A DNA stretch of 64,000 nucleotides from a virus. Below, piece after piece: positions 53,705 through 61,031 of this stretch. Each line of letters opens with the position of its first letter. Positions within the stretch are counted from its first letter, which is position 1. A program made the position numbers and the translations under genes. The stretch is taken from positions 27,561 through 91,560 of the IMG/VR virus record IMGVR_UViG_3300023174_000110; one strand, written 5' to 3'. Below the pieces are notes generated by a model. The model was given only the letters and a program-made list of their open reading frames with translations, had not been told where the DNA came from and did not search any database.

Positions 53705-54448
53705 TTATGATTCCATTGGTGCGTTCAAAGGTGGTGAAGTTGGGAATCCACGATTTCCAATGTGGGTGTGCATGTTAACTTTTATTCTAAACATTTCTAC
53801 AGATCCAAACATATCTGAAACCATTGGTGCAAACATTGAAATACCTGCATCAATTGTTGTGCCAGCGAGCATATAGCCCAATGTTTCAACAGATTTATTA
53901 CCAGATACAGAGAGACCTGCTGTAATGTTTCCGTCTGCTTGTACAGATTGTGATGTGCCTATGTCACCACGAACATATAAATCAGCGTTGACATTAACAG
54001 TTGATGCACCTAATGTAATATCACCAGAAGAATTTATTTCTACATCACCATCAACGGATTGTATTGCATCTCCAGAAACAGCTTGATTTACATTACCTTT
54101 AACATTTTGATATACAGAGCCTTCAACTTGTGTATATGCATCACCTTTTATATGTAGAGATGAATCGCCTTCAATTGTTATGTTACAGATACCTTTAATT
54201 AATACATTTTTATCTGATGCAATAATTTCATAACCTTTACCAACAATTCTATGAACTTCATCACCATTGGGGTGCATCTCAATAAAAGAACCTGAACGGT
54301 GTTGTATACGAACACGTTCACGAGTTGGTGTATCATCCATTTCAAATGAATGACCTGATTCTGTTTGTTGTATATTGTTATAAGAATATATTGGTTGGTA
54401 ATCAGTATTAGCTGCTGATTCTGGTTCCGTCCATGACATATCGGCCAT
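53705..54448 (-). CDS. gp5: Central spike needle (gp5 C-terminal beta-helix-like)
   Basis: 247 aa corresponding to the membrane-piercing needle of T4 gp5. Residues 55-165 are short regular repeats (GSVYQNVKGNVNQAVSGDA, VDGDVEINSSGDITLG) that fit an intertwined trimeric beta-helix. The end has MHTHIGNRGFPTSPP; the HxH motif just before the tip is known to bind iron in trimers of P2/phi92-type spikes. There is no lysozyme domain. It overlaps the OB-domain gene by one base, so the two halves are made together. Likely assembles as a trimer under the gp27-like hub. Confidence 0.85.
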   Translation of the reverse strand: MADMSWTEPESAANTDYQPIYSYNNIQQTESGHSFEMDDTPTRERVRIQHRSGSFIEMHPNGDEVHRIVGKGYEIIASDKNVLIKGICNITIEGDSSLHIKGDAYTQVEGSVYQNVKGNVNQAVSGDAIQSVDGDVEINSSGDITLGASTVNVNADLYVRGDIGTSQSVQADGNITAGLSVSGNKSVETLGYMLAGTTIDAGISMFAPMVSDMFGSVEMFRIKVNMHTHIGNRGFPTSPPLNAPMES

Positions 54449-55383
54449 TATGGTTTCCCGGCTGTATTTTGAATTGGCACAATAGTTTCCTTATCTGTCA
54501 AAGCTTTTTCTGCTGCAACGGCTGATGAATTTGCCAAAGAAACATTGCCTTCTGAAATATTTTTTTGAATTTCTTGGCCAACTGCAATTGCACCAGAAAT
54601 GCCACTAACTGCTTCTTTCAAGCATTGTTGTAAAAATTTAGCTATTCTGGTCGGTAAAGTGGCAATGTAATTGACTAATTTTTGTAATTGATCTATTAAA
54701 TCTTTTGCCGCTTTAATATTATCTTGCACTTTTTTGATAAATTTTTGTACAACTTTAATTTGTGATTTAATGGTTTTTACAGCACTTCTTATTTCGTCAG
54801 CAAATGGACTCGATGATGCACTGGCCCAAAGTGCTTTAAGTTCTGTACGAATTACTTCTACCAATTCACTAACCTTAAATGACATTTTAGCAATTTCAAA
54901 TTTCATACTTGCTGATATATCACACACATGAGCCAAGTTTGCATTTGATTGTGAAATAGCTGTTTTATCAACAACACCTCTTGATAATGGCGAAAGTGTT
55001 GGTTTACCAGCTTCATATTGAATTTGTCCTGCTGGCGGAGTTGCAGGTTTTAAATTACTTTGAGGTGAAAATCCTTTGTTTTTATCTGGAGTCGCTTCAA
55101 GACCAGGAAAAACACCCATCATTACTGGCGCTTGTGAAGAAGCTCCATCAGAAAAGAACCCCATCACATAATCACCCAATCTAGGTGCACTAAATGATTT
55201 TGAATTGTTTACTGGATTTACTGCGGCCGCCCAAGGTAAATCTTTTGTTGGTAATTCTACCAAATTATCTGTGTGGTGTCCAAAGATACGAACTTTTGCA
55301 CGACCTAATTTAGCTGGATCGTTAACATCTTCCACCACACCGTACCACCAATTAAATCCATCTTTACCTATAAAATTATTCAT
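54448..55383 (-). CDS. gp5: Spike OB-fold protein (gp5 N-terminal-like) without lysozyme
   Basis: 311 aa. Residues 1-100 form the gp5/VgrG-type OB domain: WWYGVVEDVNDPAKLGRAKV, RIFGHH, then LPWAAAVNPV, SFSAPRLGDYVMGFFSDGAS and PVMMGVFPG. In T4 gp5 a lysozyme domain follows; here residues about 155-270 are instead helical (SFKVSELVEVIRTELKALWA, IKSQIKVVQKFIKKVQDNIK). The beta-helix needle is on the next gene. So the single T4 gp5 chain is split into two genes and the enzyme is missing. It overlaps the hub gene by 4 nt. Confidence 0.85.
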   Translation of the reverse strand: MNNFIGKDGFNWWYGVVEDVNDPAKLGRAKVRIFGHHTDNLVELPTKDLPWAAAVNPVNNSKSFSAPRLGDYVMGFFSDGASSQAPVMMGVFPGLEATPDKNKGFSPQSNLKPATPPAGQIQYEAGKPTLSPLSRGVVDKTAISQSNANLAHVCDISASMKFEIAKMSFKVSELVEVIRTELKALWASASSSPFADEIRSAVKTIKSQIKVVQKFIKKVQDNIKAAKDLIDQLQKLVNYIATLPTRIAKFLQQCLKEAVSGISGAIAVGQEIQKNISEGNVSLANSSAVAAEKALTDKETIVPIQNTAGKP

Positions 55384-56756
55384 TCTGCCACCGCTTCTTT
55401 AAATGCTGTTTCATTTATTTCTTGATAATTATTTGGCACACTATCTTTACTAATTTCAACAACAGTTTGATATTTGTTTGGTTGTATAATGTGACGAACT
55501 GCAGTAACCAAATATTTACCTGAATAAAATTTGTCTAATTGTTTTTCATTTGTTTCTGGTTTTAATGACATCAAATTAAATTCAATTGTCCTACCTACTG
55601 TTAGACCGGGGTCACCAGGTATGGTTATTTTTACCACAGTATAATTAGCCAAAGCAATTTGTGCTGTTCTGTTTGGTATATAAGTTTCTATTGCAACATT
55701 TTTTGCTATAGAACCAGGTATCTCTTTAAAATAAGCCGCATCGTTTTGGCCAGCATTTGACAAAGCCACTTTTAACGTTGCATCATATGTTTCATACTGT
55801 GTTAATCCTAATCTATTCTTTAATGAATTACTGACTTCACCATCATTTAATGTAACGGCTTGATTTTTATATTTTAAGTAATCAAAATCAGTTACTTTAT
55901 AAGTCCTTGTAAGTGGATCAATTGATATTAATCTATTGGCAAATGTACCTGAACTTATCTCATTTACCGAATCGTAGGCTTTAACAAATTCATAATCTAA
56001 AACACTTATTGTTTTTTCTTTAAATGACTGTTTTTCCATATCAATGTTTTGTGCCTGATATTTATAGGTAGCATAAGGTTCTTCTTTAAACATTGATTGT
56101 AATGATCTATAATTAAATCCATCTTTTGTTTCAAAGAATAACATATCAGCACCAACAGAACCATTATTCGCTGGTCTAGCATAAGTTGACAACCAACTAA
56201 TTGCTTCAAATGGTTTTAGACGTGGTATAACAAAATCATACAAACCTGTTGTTGACTCAATGTTGTTGATTTTATTTTTAGGCACTTTTAGTTTGTCAAC
56301 CAATATACTTTCAACCATTTCAGATATTTTTTGGCCAGCATATGATTTACTAATTTTGATTTGTTCGGATAATAACAATTCTTCAGAGCAAAAATATAAG
56401 GTGTATGTTTCAGTATTTAAATTACCTGCAGGTTTCTTGTCACCTACTTTGTATACACGAAATAATTGATCATTGTTGTTTGATCCATTTTTTACTTTAC
56501 CAAAATTAATTTCAATAAATTCATTACCAGTTAATTGAAAGAGTTCAACAAATCCTTGTGAATCGGTTATTGTAATATAACCCGATGCCGTAAAACTATA
56601 GAGGTCCTCATAATAAGACATATCAATCAATAAACGCTTTAATTCAAATCGTTGACCACTCGCTGTTAGAAAATTTAAAGTTTCTAAGGAATAATCTTGT
56701 GCATAATACGCACCAGGAGATTCTACATTTAAAGACGATTGATCAAACTCTGCCAT
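55380..56756 (-). CDS. gp27: Baseplate hub protein (gp27-like)
   Basis: 458 aa; T4 gp27 is 391 aa. gp27 trimers form the hub that joins the spike OB domain to the tail tube. Here the order hub, OB protein, needle supports the call. Sequence traits: SLETLNFLTASGQRFELKRL, YEDLYSFTASGYITITDSQG, ELLLSEQIKISKSYAGQKIS, DFVIPRLKPFEAISWLSTYA and, near the end, DKFYSGKYLVTAVRHIIQPN. These match the general hub fold with two tube-like domains. The C-terminus overlaps the next start by 4 nt. Confidence 0.78.
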   Translation of the reverse strand: MAEFDQSSLNVESPGAYYAQDYSLETLNFLTASGQRFELKRLLIDMSYYEDLYSFTASGYITITDSQGFVELFQLTGNEFIEINFGKVKNGSNNNDQLFRVYKVGDKKPAGNLNTETYTLYFCSEELLLSEQIKISKSYAGQKISEMVESILVDKLKVPKNKINNIESTTGLYDFVIPRLKPFEAISWLSTYARPANNGSVGADMLFFETKDGFNYRSLQSMFKEEPYATYKYQAQNIDMEKQSFKEKTISVLDYEFVKAYDSVNEISSGTFANRLISIDPLTRTYKVTDFDYLKYKNQAVTLNDGEVSNSLKNRLGLTQYETYDATLKVALSNAGQNDAAYFKEIPGSIAKNVAIETYIPNRTAQIALANYTVVKITIPGDPGLTVGRTIEFNLMSLKPETNEKQLDKFYSGKYLVTAVRHIIQPNKYQTVVEISKDSVPNNYQEINETAFKEAVAE

Positions 56757-56760
56757 ATTA

Positions 56761-57354
56761 TTAAGCCATTAATTTTTTAAACTGTTTTTCAAATTCACCA
56801 ACGTATGTTGAATTTAATAATTTTATATTTCTATACGATTCGTTTAATTCTATTTCATAATCATAATAATAAACAATATTACGACTGGTTGTTACAGTAA
56901 AAGGTCCGGTTGACATACTACGTTCAAATGTTCCAGTTTGTAAATTAATGTAAGATTGTTGATCAATGATATATCTGTCTGTTGTAGTAGTATTTGTTTT
57001 TGAATCATACTTTGTAATTATTTTTTCGTAATGGTGAACAGTTGATTTAGGATTAAAAGTATATTTGTCAGAGATATACGATTCTAAAACACTAGATTGT
57101 AAAGGCCAATGCCATTGTGGATCCATTATTTGATTAACATACAAAACTATCCAATAACGATAAGAATCACCATAATACTTATAAGCAATGATTTCTGGAG
57201 TATCACCTTCTTGTATATCATATGAATAATACACTAATGGATTTTTAAGTATTTCTGGAATAACACTACATCTTGCCATTAAATTGACCATTAAAGATGA
57301 CTGGCCACTCGGATCAGTTTTAATAATTTTAGGCAACGTATCGAAGTATTGCAT
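56761..57354 (-). CDS. gp53: Baseplate wedge protein (gp53-like)
   Basis: 197 aa; T4 gp53 is 196 aa. In T4 gp53 clamps neighbouring wedges together through a LysM-like domain. Seen: MQYFDTLPKIIKTDPSGQSS, LMARCSVIPEILKNPLVYYS, then the LysM-like core YDIQEGDTPEIIAYKYYGDS with YRYWIVLYVNQIMDPQWHWP. The N-terminal LP.I and the DP.W..PL phrase are family marks. Its start shares one base with the gp48 stop. Confidence 0.9.
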   Translation of the reverse strand: MQYFDTLPKIIKTDPSGQSSLMVNLMARCSVIPEILKNPLVYYSYDIQEGDTPEIIAYKYYGDSYRYWIVLYVNQIMDPQWHWPLQSSVLESYISDKYTFNPKSTVHHYEKIITKYDSKTNTTTTDRYIIDQQSYINLQTGTFERSMSTGPFTVTTSRNIVYYYDYEIELNESYRNIKLLNSTYVGEFEKQFKKLMA

Positions 57355-58349
57355 TAGTAACCTTCTTTTTCTATTTTTTCTCTTGTGATGAGTTCAATTT
57401 CTTTAAAATTCATAGTCAATGTTGTTTGAACTGGTGCGCCATCACCAAAAGTTGAAAATCCATTTGGAGAATAATTGACATCAATACTTTCAATTACACT
57501 TTCTGCAACTCGTCCAACATTTTGATTTCTTCTACCATTAAATAGGAAATCTAAATTAAATGTTGAAGGTGGTACAAAAAACATACCTGCTGTGCCTTCT
57601 GCTAATCTTGGTGCCGCATGTGTTTTAAACATTTTAACAATCTTTGCAACTGTTTCTGCTTCTTTTTTAGAATATGGTGTAAACGTAAATGCCATTTGAT
57701 ATGTTCTAAACTCGATACCATCAAATAATAATTGTTGTTGTGGGTTAAAAGCAAATCCTGCACCTTTAGCTAATAATCTTGCTGGGCCACTATTAGCAAT
57801 AGAAGCAATTGCACCAACTGCTTTTCCTATACCAGGAACTTGAGCAGCTGCATCAACTAAACTTAATTGACCATATGAAGCATTGTATGTAAAAGCCATT
57901 GTATCTGGTATATACAATGATATTGTGGCTACGGATCTTTTTGTTGGATTTTTAATATTGATACTGTCATTACCTAAAAAATCTTTTAGTCCTTTAACCG
58001 ACTTATCTAATTCACCTTCAAGTGATATTTTTCCTTTTCTTATATCATCAATGTAAGATGTGGCAGCGTTCCATCCAGATTCTAAAGAACTGCCGGCATT
58101 ATTAATGGCACCAACTATTTTGTCTTTGCCCTTAATAATACTACTTTTTACACTTTCATAGGTCGCTGGTTCTATTTCATTAATGTTGATTACAACGACA
58201 TGGCCTCTTGTTGACGTTTGTAAATCTCTAGGATATTGTAAATCGGTTCGGCCAAACTTATTCCCAAATAAAGCACCCAAAGGACCTTCAACTACAGCAC
58301 CAGGTATGGAAACGCCACCTATGGAATTTGGTATGGTAATGATAGCCAT
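57354..58349 (-). CDS. gp48: Tail tube cap / initiator (gp48-like)
   Basis: 331 aa; T4 gp48 is 364 aa. In T4 gp48 sits on the baseplate hub and, with gp54, starts tube assembly. The C-terminal half has the tube-like fold with FDGIEFRTYQMAFTFTPYSK, PPSTFNLDFLFNGRRNQNVG, VIESIDVNYSPNGFSTFGDG and TTLTMNFKEIELITREKIEK, the last being characteristic of gp48. It is the first gene of the leftward arm, with ribosome site AGAGGA (58354-58359) and a TATAAATACTATG late promoter upstream. Confidence 0.88.
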   Translation of the reverse strand: MAIITIPNSIGGVSIPGAVVEGPLGALFGNKFGRTDLQYPRDLQTSTRGHVVVININEIEPATYESVKSSIIKGKDKIVGAINNAGSSLESGWNAATSYIDDIRKGKISLEGELDKSVKGLKDFLGNDSINIKNPTKRSVATISLYIPDTMAFTYNASYGQLSLVDAAAQVPGIGKAVGAIASIANSGPARLLAKGAGFAFNPQQQLLFDGIEFRTYQMAFTFTPYSKKEAETVAKIVKMFKTHAAPRLAEGTAGMFFVPPSTFNLDFLFNGRRNQNVGRVAESVIESIDVNYSPNGFSTFGDGAPVQTTLTMNFKEIELITREKIEKEGY

Positions 58350-58358
58350 TGAATCCTC

Positions 58359-58366
58359 TATAAAAA
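58359..58366 (+). promoter_or_regulatory. Possible rightward late promoter TATAAAAA
   Basis: Plus-strand TATAAAAA lies 20 nt before the gp4 ATG (58387). It is one base off the T4 late core. If used, the leader would be very short and lacks a Shine-Dalgarno sequence. It faces the leftward promoter at 58375-58387. Confidence 0.4.
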
Positions 58367-58374
58367 AAGTTATA

Positions 58375-58387
58375 CATAGTATTTATA
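58375..58387 (-). promoter_or_regulatory. Leftward T4-type late promoter TATAAATACTATG
   Basis: The minus strand reads TATAAATACTATG, matching the extended T4 late promoter (TATAAATACTATT) in all but the last base. It begins at 58387 and ends 25 nt before the gp48 start, leaving room for a leader with the AGAGGA ribosome site. It would drive the hub/spike/wedge arm. Its first base coincides with the first base of the gp4 ATG on the other strand. Confidence 0.82.
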
Positions 58388-58821
58388 TGGCTTATAATGG
58401 ACGTTTTACACCCTCTAATCCTCAAAAATACGTTGGGGACACTAATAATATCATTTATCGCTCTTCTTGGGAGTGTAAAATGATGAACTGGCTCGACAAA
58501 AATCCAGAGATTATATCATGGGCTTCTGAAGAATTGATTATTCCATACAAATCTCCAAAAGATGGCCTCTGGCATCGATACTTTCCAGATTTCATTGTAA
58601 AAGTCAAAACTAGAAGTGGAACTGTGAAAACTATGATGTTGGAAGTCAAACCAAAAAAACAAACTATTAGTCCTGAACCTAAAAAACGTATTACAAAACA
58701 ATATATAAACGAGGTTGTCACATACGGAATTAATCAAGCTAAATGGAAAGCAGCAACGGAATATTGTTTAGACCGTGGCTGGGAGTTTAAAATTATAACA
58801 GAAGAACATCTAGGAATATAG
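58387..58821 (+). CDS. gp4: Head completion nuclease (gp4-like)
   Basis: 144 aa; T4 gp4 is about 150 aa. It acts at the end of head maturation. The fold is PD-(D/E)xK nuclease-like: SWECKMMNWLDKNPEIISW (E29), RYFPDFIVKV (D68) and MMLEVKPKKQT (E86, K88). I chose ATG 58387 (MAYNGRFTPSNPQKYVGDTN): longer in-frame starts would run through the promoters and into the gp48 gene on the other strand. No clear ribosome site precedes it. First gene of the rightward arm. Confidence 0.86.
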   Translation: MAYNGRFTPSNPQKYVGDTNNIIYRSSWECKMMNWLDKNPEIISWASEELIIPYKSPKDGLWHRYFPDFIVKVKTRSGTVKTMMLEVKPKKQTISPEPKKRITKQYINEVVTYGINQAKWKAATEYCLDRGWEFKIITEEHLGI

Positions 58822-58834
58822 ACTAAATAATACA

Positions 58835-59431
58835 ATGGGATCTAAACTTACACAACTTGCCAAAGAAAGAACAACTGCTCAATTACAATTAATGAGCCGT
58901 GATTCTCTTAAATGGTTAACTGCAAAAATTGCTGATTTAAGAAATCCTTCTGGAATAGCTTCAACCATAAACAACGAAGCTTTTAGAAAAACCAATCGTT
59001 TTGTAACTGGCGGATTGTATTATTTTTATTACGATCCAAAAACAAAAAAAGAAATCCCATATTATGACAGGTTTCCTTTAGTATTAGTACTAGAAAGACA
59101 CAAAGATAGTTTTCTTGGATTAAACTTACATTATCTACCAGTAAAATACCGGATTGCACTTTTGGATAAATTGATGGATCACGCCATCCTTGACGGCAAT
59201 AATGATATTATGCGTATGAGAGTCAGCTACGACATTTTAAACGCATCCAAGCGTTATAGAGAGTTTCGGCCGTGCTTAAAAAAGTATCTTCATGGTCACA
59301 TTCAATCAAAAATACTTGCCGTACAGCCAAATGAATGGGATATTGCGGCATACTTGCCAATCCAGCAATTTAAAAAGGCCACAGTAAATGAGGTATGGCA
59401 AGATTCATTAAACGAAATAAGGAAAAGTTAA
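58835..59431 (+). CDS. gp2: DNA end protector (gp2-like)
   Basis: 198 aa; T4 gp2 is 274 aa. In T4 gp2 binds packaged DNA ends and protects them from RecBCD after injection. The likeness rests on the core phrases GGLYYFYYDPKTKKEIPYYD, then FPLVLVLERHKDSFLGLNLH and YLPVKYRIALLDKL, and on a YREFRPCLKKYLHGHIQSKI stretch. In T4 genes 2 and 4 are also close together. It follows the gp4 stop by 13 nt. A CTAAATA sequence at 58823 lies too near the ATG to be a likely promoter for it. Confidence 0.72.
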   Translation: MGSKLTQLAKERTTAQLQLMSRDSLKWLTAKIADLRNPSGIASTINNEAFRKTNRFVTGGLYYFYYDPKTKKEIPYYDRFPLVLVLERHKDSFLGLNLHYLPVKYRIALLDKLMDHAILDGNNDIMRMRVSYDILNASKRYREFRPCLKKYLHGHIQSKILAVQPNEWDIAAYLPIQQFKKATVNEVWQDSLNEIRKS

Positions 59432-60100
59432 ATGCCTCGCAACATTAACGATTTTAAAGCTAGTTTTACAAAAGACCTAGCAAGAGCAAACAGGTTTGAT
59501 GTAAACATTCCTATTCCTTTAACTTTGATACCATATATTAAATCGGCTAGAAATTTGATATATCGTTGTGAAAATGCCAATTTACCCGGTAGAAGTTTAA
59601 TGACTGTTGAACAAAAAATTGGATCAAATCCTGTTGAAAAATATCCATACTTAACTGGTTATAATGACATTGATTTGACCTTTATTGTTGATGGTGATAT
59701 GCAACAGAAAATATTTTTTGATGCTTGGATGAATTTTATTAATCCAACGTATAATTATAATTTTAGGTATAAAAGTGATTATGCAACTACAATACAAGTC
59801 AATCAATATGATTTAGAAAATAAAATATCATATTCAGTTAATTTATTTGATGCTTTTCCAATTTCAATGAATCAATTAGATTTGGATTGGTCATCGGACA
59901 ACCCACATAAACTTTCAGTAACTTTTGCATACACCCGTTGGAATAACAACTCTCTACAATCATTTGGCATGGAATTGGTAGATGCTGGCCTTGCCAATTT
60001 CTCCGATGTGGTTGGTGGTTTGGGTGGAAATGCTCAAGGAGCTTTAAGTGCAGCTGGACAATCGATAGTAAACAACATACAAAATACCATATTCAAGTGA
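59432..60100 (+). CDS. Tail tube family protein (gp54/gp19-like)
   Basis: 222 aa. T4 gp19 tube protein is 163 aa and the tube initiator gp54 is 320 aa; both share one fold. Seen: INDFKASFTKDLARANRFDV, NIPIPLTLIPYIKSARNLIY, CENANLPGRSLMTVEQKIGS and the end of the fold LDWSSDNPHKLSVTFAYTRW. gp19 normally follows gp18 downstream of gp17, outside this window. So this copy beside gp4, gp2 and gp26 is more likely the gp54 initiator. The C-terminal 40 residues are Gly/Ala-rich. It has AGGAAAAG upstream and starts right after the gp2 stop. Confidence 0.72.
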   Translation: MPRNINDFKASFTKDLARANRFDVNIPIPLTLIPYIKSARNLIYRCENANLPGRSLMTVEQKIGSNPVEKYPYLTGYNDIDLTFIVDGDMQQKIFFDAWMNFINPTYNYNFRYKSDYATTIQVNQYDLENKISYSVNLFDAFPISMNQLDLDWSSDNPHKLSVTFAYTRWNNNSLQSFGMELVDAGLANFSDVVGGLGGNAQGALSAAGQSIVNNIQNTIFK

Positions 60101-60120
60101 TTTTATTAAGGAGATAAATT

Positions 60121-60846
60121 ATGGCTTTACCAAAACTTGACGTGCCAACATATGAAATAGAATTGCCATTATCAAAAAAGAAAATTAAATACAGACCATT
60201 TTTAGTTAAAGAACAAAGAAATCTATTAATGGCCATTGAATCCAATGAAACTTCCACGATTCACCAAAACGTAAAAGATATTCTTTATAATTGTACATTG
60301 ACAGAGGGTATTGATATTGAAAAATTGCCAATTATAGATGTCGAATATTATTTTGTTAACCTTCGTGCCAAGTCAGTAGGTGAGATTGTTGAATCAAAAT
60401 ACAAATGTAATAATGAAGTGGATGGTAAAATGTGTGGCAATTTAATGGAAAAAGATATTAATCTACTTGATTTAAAAGTTCAAAGAGATGAAACCATTTC
60501 AGATGAAATTAAATTGACCGATACAATTTCTATTAAATTAAAGTATCCAGAATTTAGTATCGTACAAGATTCCATCAAGTATGAAAATATTACAGAAACC
60601 ACCTTTAATATGATTGCCAATTCAATTGAATATATTTACGATGGTGAACAATTTTATTACGGAAACGAAGCACAACCAGGTGAAATGTTGGAATTTGTTG
60701 AAGGCATGAATCAGGCTCAGTTTGCTAAAGTAGAGAATTTTTTTAATAATTTACCAAAACTAAAAGAAATAATTGAAATTGATTGCTCAAAGTGTGGGTT
60801 TCATCATAAAATAGAAGTAGAAGGCCTAGAAAGTTTTTTCGGCTAA
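60121..60846 (+). CDS. gp26: gp26-type baseplate hub assembly / tail chaperone, zero-frame product
   Basis: 241 aa; T4 gp26 is 208 aa. Family marks (T4_baseplate type) are YEIELPLSKKKIKYRPFLVK, EQRNLLMAIESNETSTI and LPIIDVEYYFVNLRAKSVGE. Four cysteines, C96-x8-C105 and C222-x2-C225, form a possible zinc ribbon. The ribosome site is strong (AAGGAG before ATG 60121). The last codons AGT TTT TTC GGC TAA contain a slippery T TTT TTC heptamer. It lies directly before the tape-measure-like genes, the place where tail assembly chaperone genes sit in other tailed phages. Confidence 0.85.
   Translation: MALPKLDVPTYEIELPLSKKKIKYRPFLVKEQRNLLMAIESNETSTIHQNVKDILYNCTLTEGIDIEKLPIIDVEYYFVNLRAKSVGEIVESKYKCNNEVDGKMCGNLMEKDINLLDLKVQRDETISDEIKLTDTISIKLKYPEFSIVQDSIKYENITETTFNMIANSIEYIYDGEQFYYGNEAQPGEMLEFVEGMNQAQFAKVENFFNNLPKLKEIIEIDCSKCGFHHKIEVEGLESFFG
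60818..60840 (+). promoter_or_regulatory. Candidate programmed -1 frameshift site
   Basis: The heptamer T TTT TTC (60834-60840) is in the correct phase: zero-frame codons TTT TTC, one codon before the GGC TAA end. A TAGAAGG sequence at 60818-60824 lies about 10 nt upstream, the spacing at which an internal Shine-Dalgarno stimulates -1 slippage in bacterial dnaX. A slip by -1 continues CGG CTA ATT into the extension frame. An 8-bp inverted repeat downstream (60881-60888 with 60915-60922) seems too distant to be a classical stimulator. Confidence 0.75.
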
Positions 60847-61028
60847 TTTTTCGTCATGACAATCTGAGTAATTATTACAAGACAAACTTTTCATTGATAC
60901 AACACCACAAATATAGTTTGTCAGAGCTTGAAAATATGATGCCTTGGGAACGTGACATTTACGTTTCTATGTTGATTGCGTATATTGAAGAAGAAAACCA
61001 AAAGATACGAGAGAAACAAAGAAAATAG
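60840..61028 (+). CDS. -1 frame extension of the gp26-type protein (fusion 302 aa)
   Basis: This frame is open from the slippery site to TAG at 61026-61028: 62 codons starting RLIFRHDNLSNYYKTNFSLI. It has no ATG until a double Met at residues 33-34 (YSLSELENMMPWERDIYV...), so it is poorly placed as an independent gene. A -1 slip yields 240 + 62 = 302 residues. The segment with a PWERDIY motif and a charged Glu/Lys helix resembles the gpT-like extensions of tail assembly chaperones that bind the tape measure. The tape-measure-like gene starts 3 nt after the stop. Confidence 0.75.
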   Translation, partial: RLIFRHDNLSNYYKTNFSLIQHHKYSLSELENMMPWERDIYVSMLIAYIEEENQKIREKQRK

Positions 61029-61031
61029 TAA

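Noticed and set aside
58183-58386. Longer gp4 with 68 extra N-terminal residues
   Set aside because: It would be antisense to gp48 and include both promoters. The family length (about 150 aa) fits the start at 58387.
60881-60922. Inverted repeat GACAAACT/AGTTTGTC as frameshift-stimulating hairpin
   Set aside because: It begins about 40 nt after the slippery site with a 26-nt loop and AT-rich stem; stimulatory structures normally lie 5-9 nt downstream.
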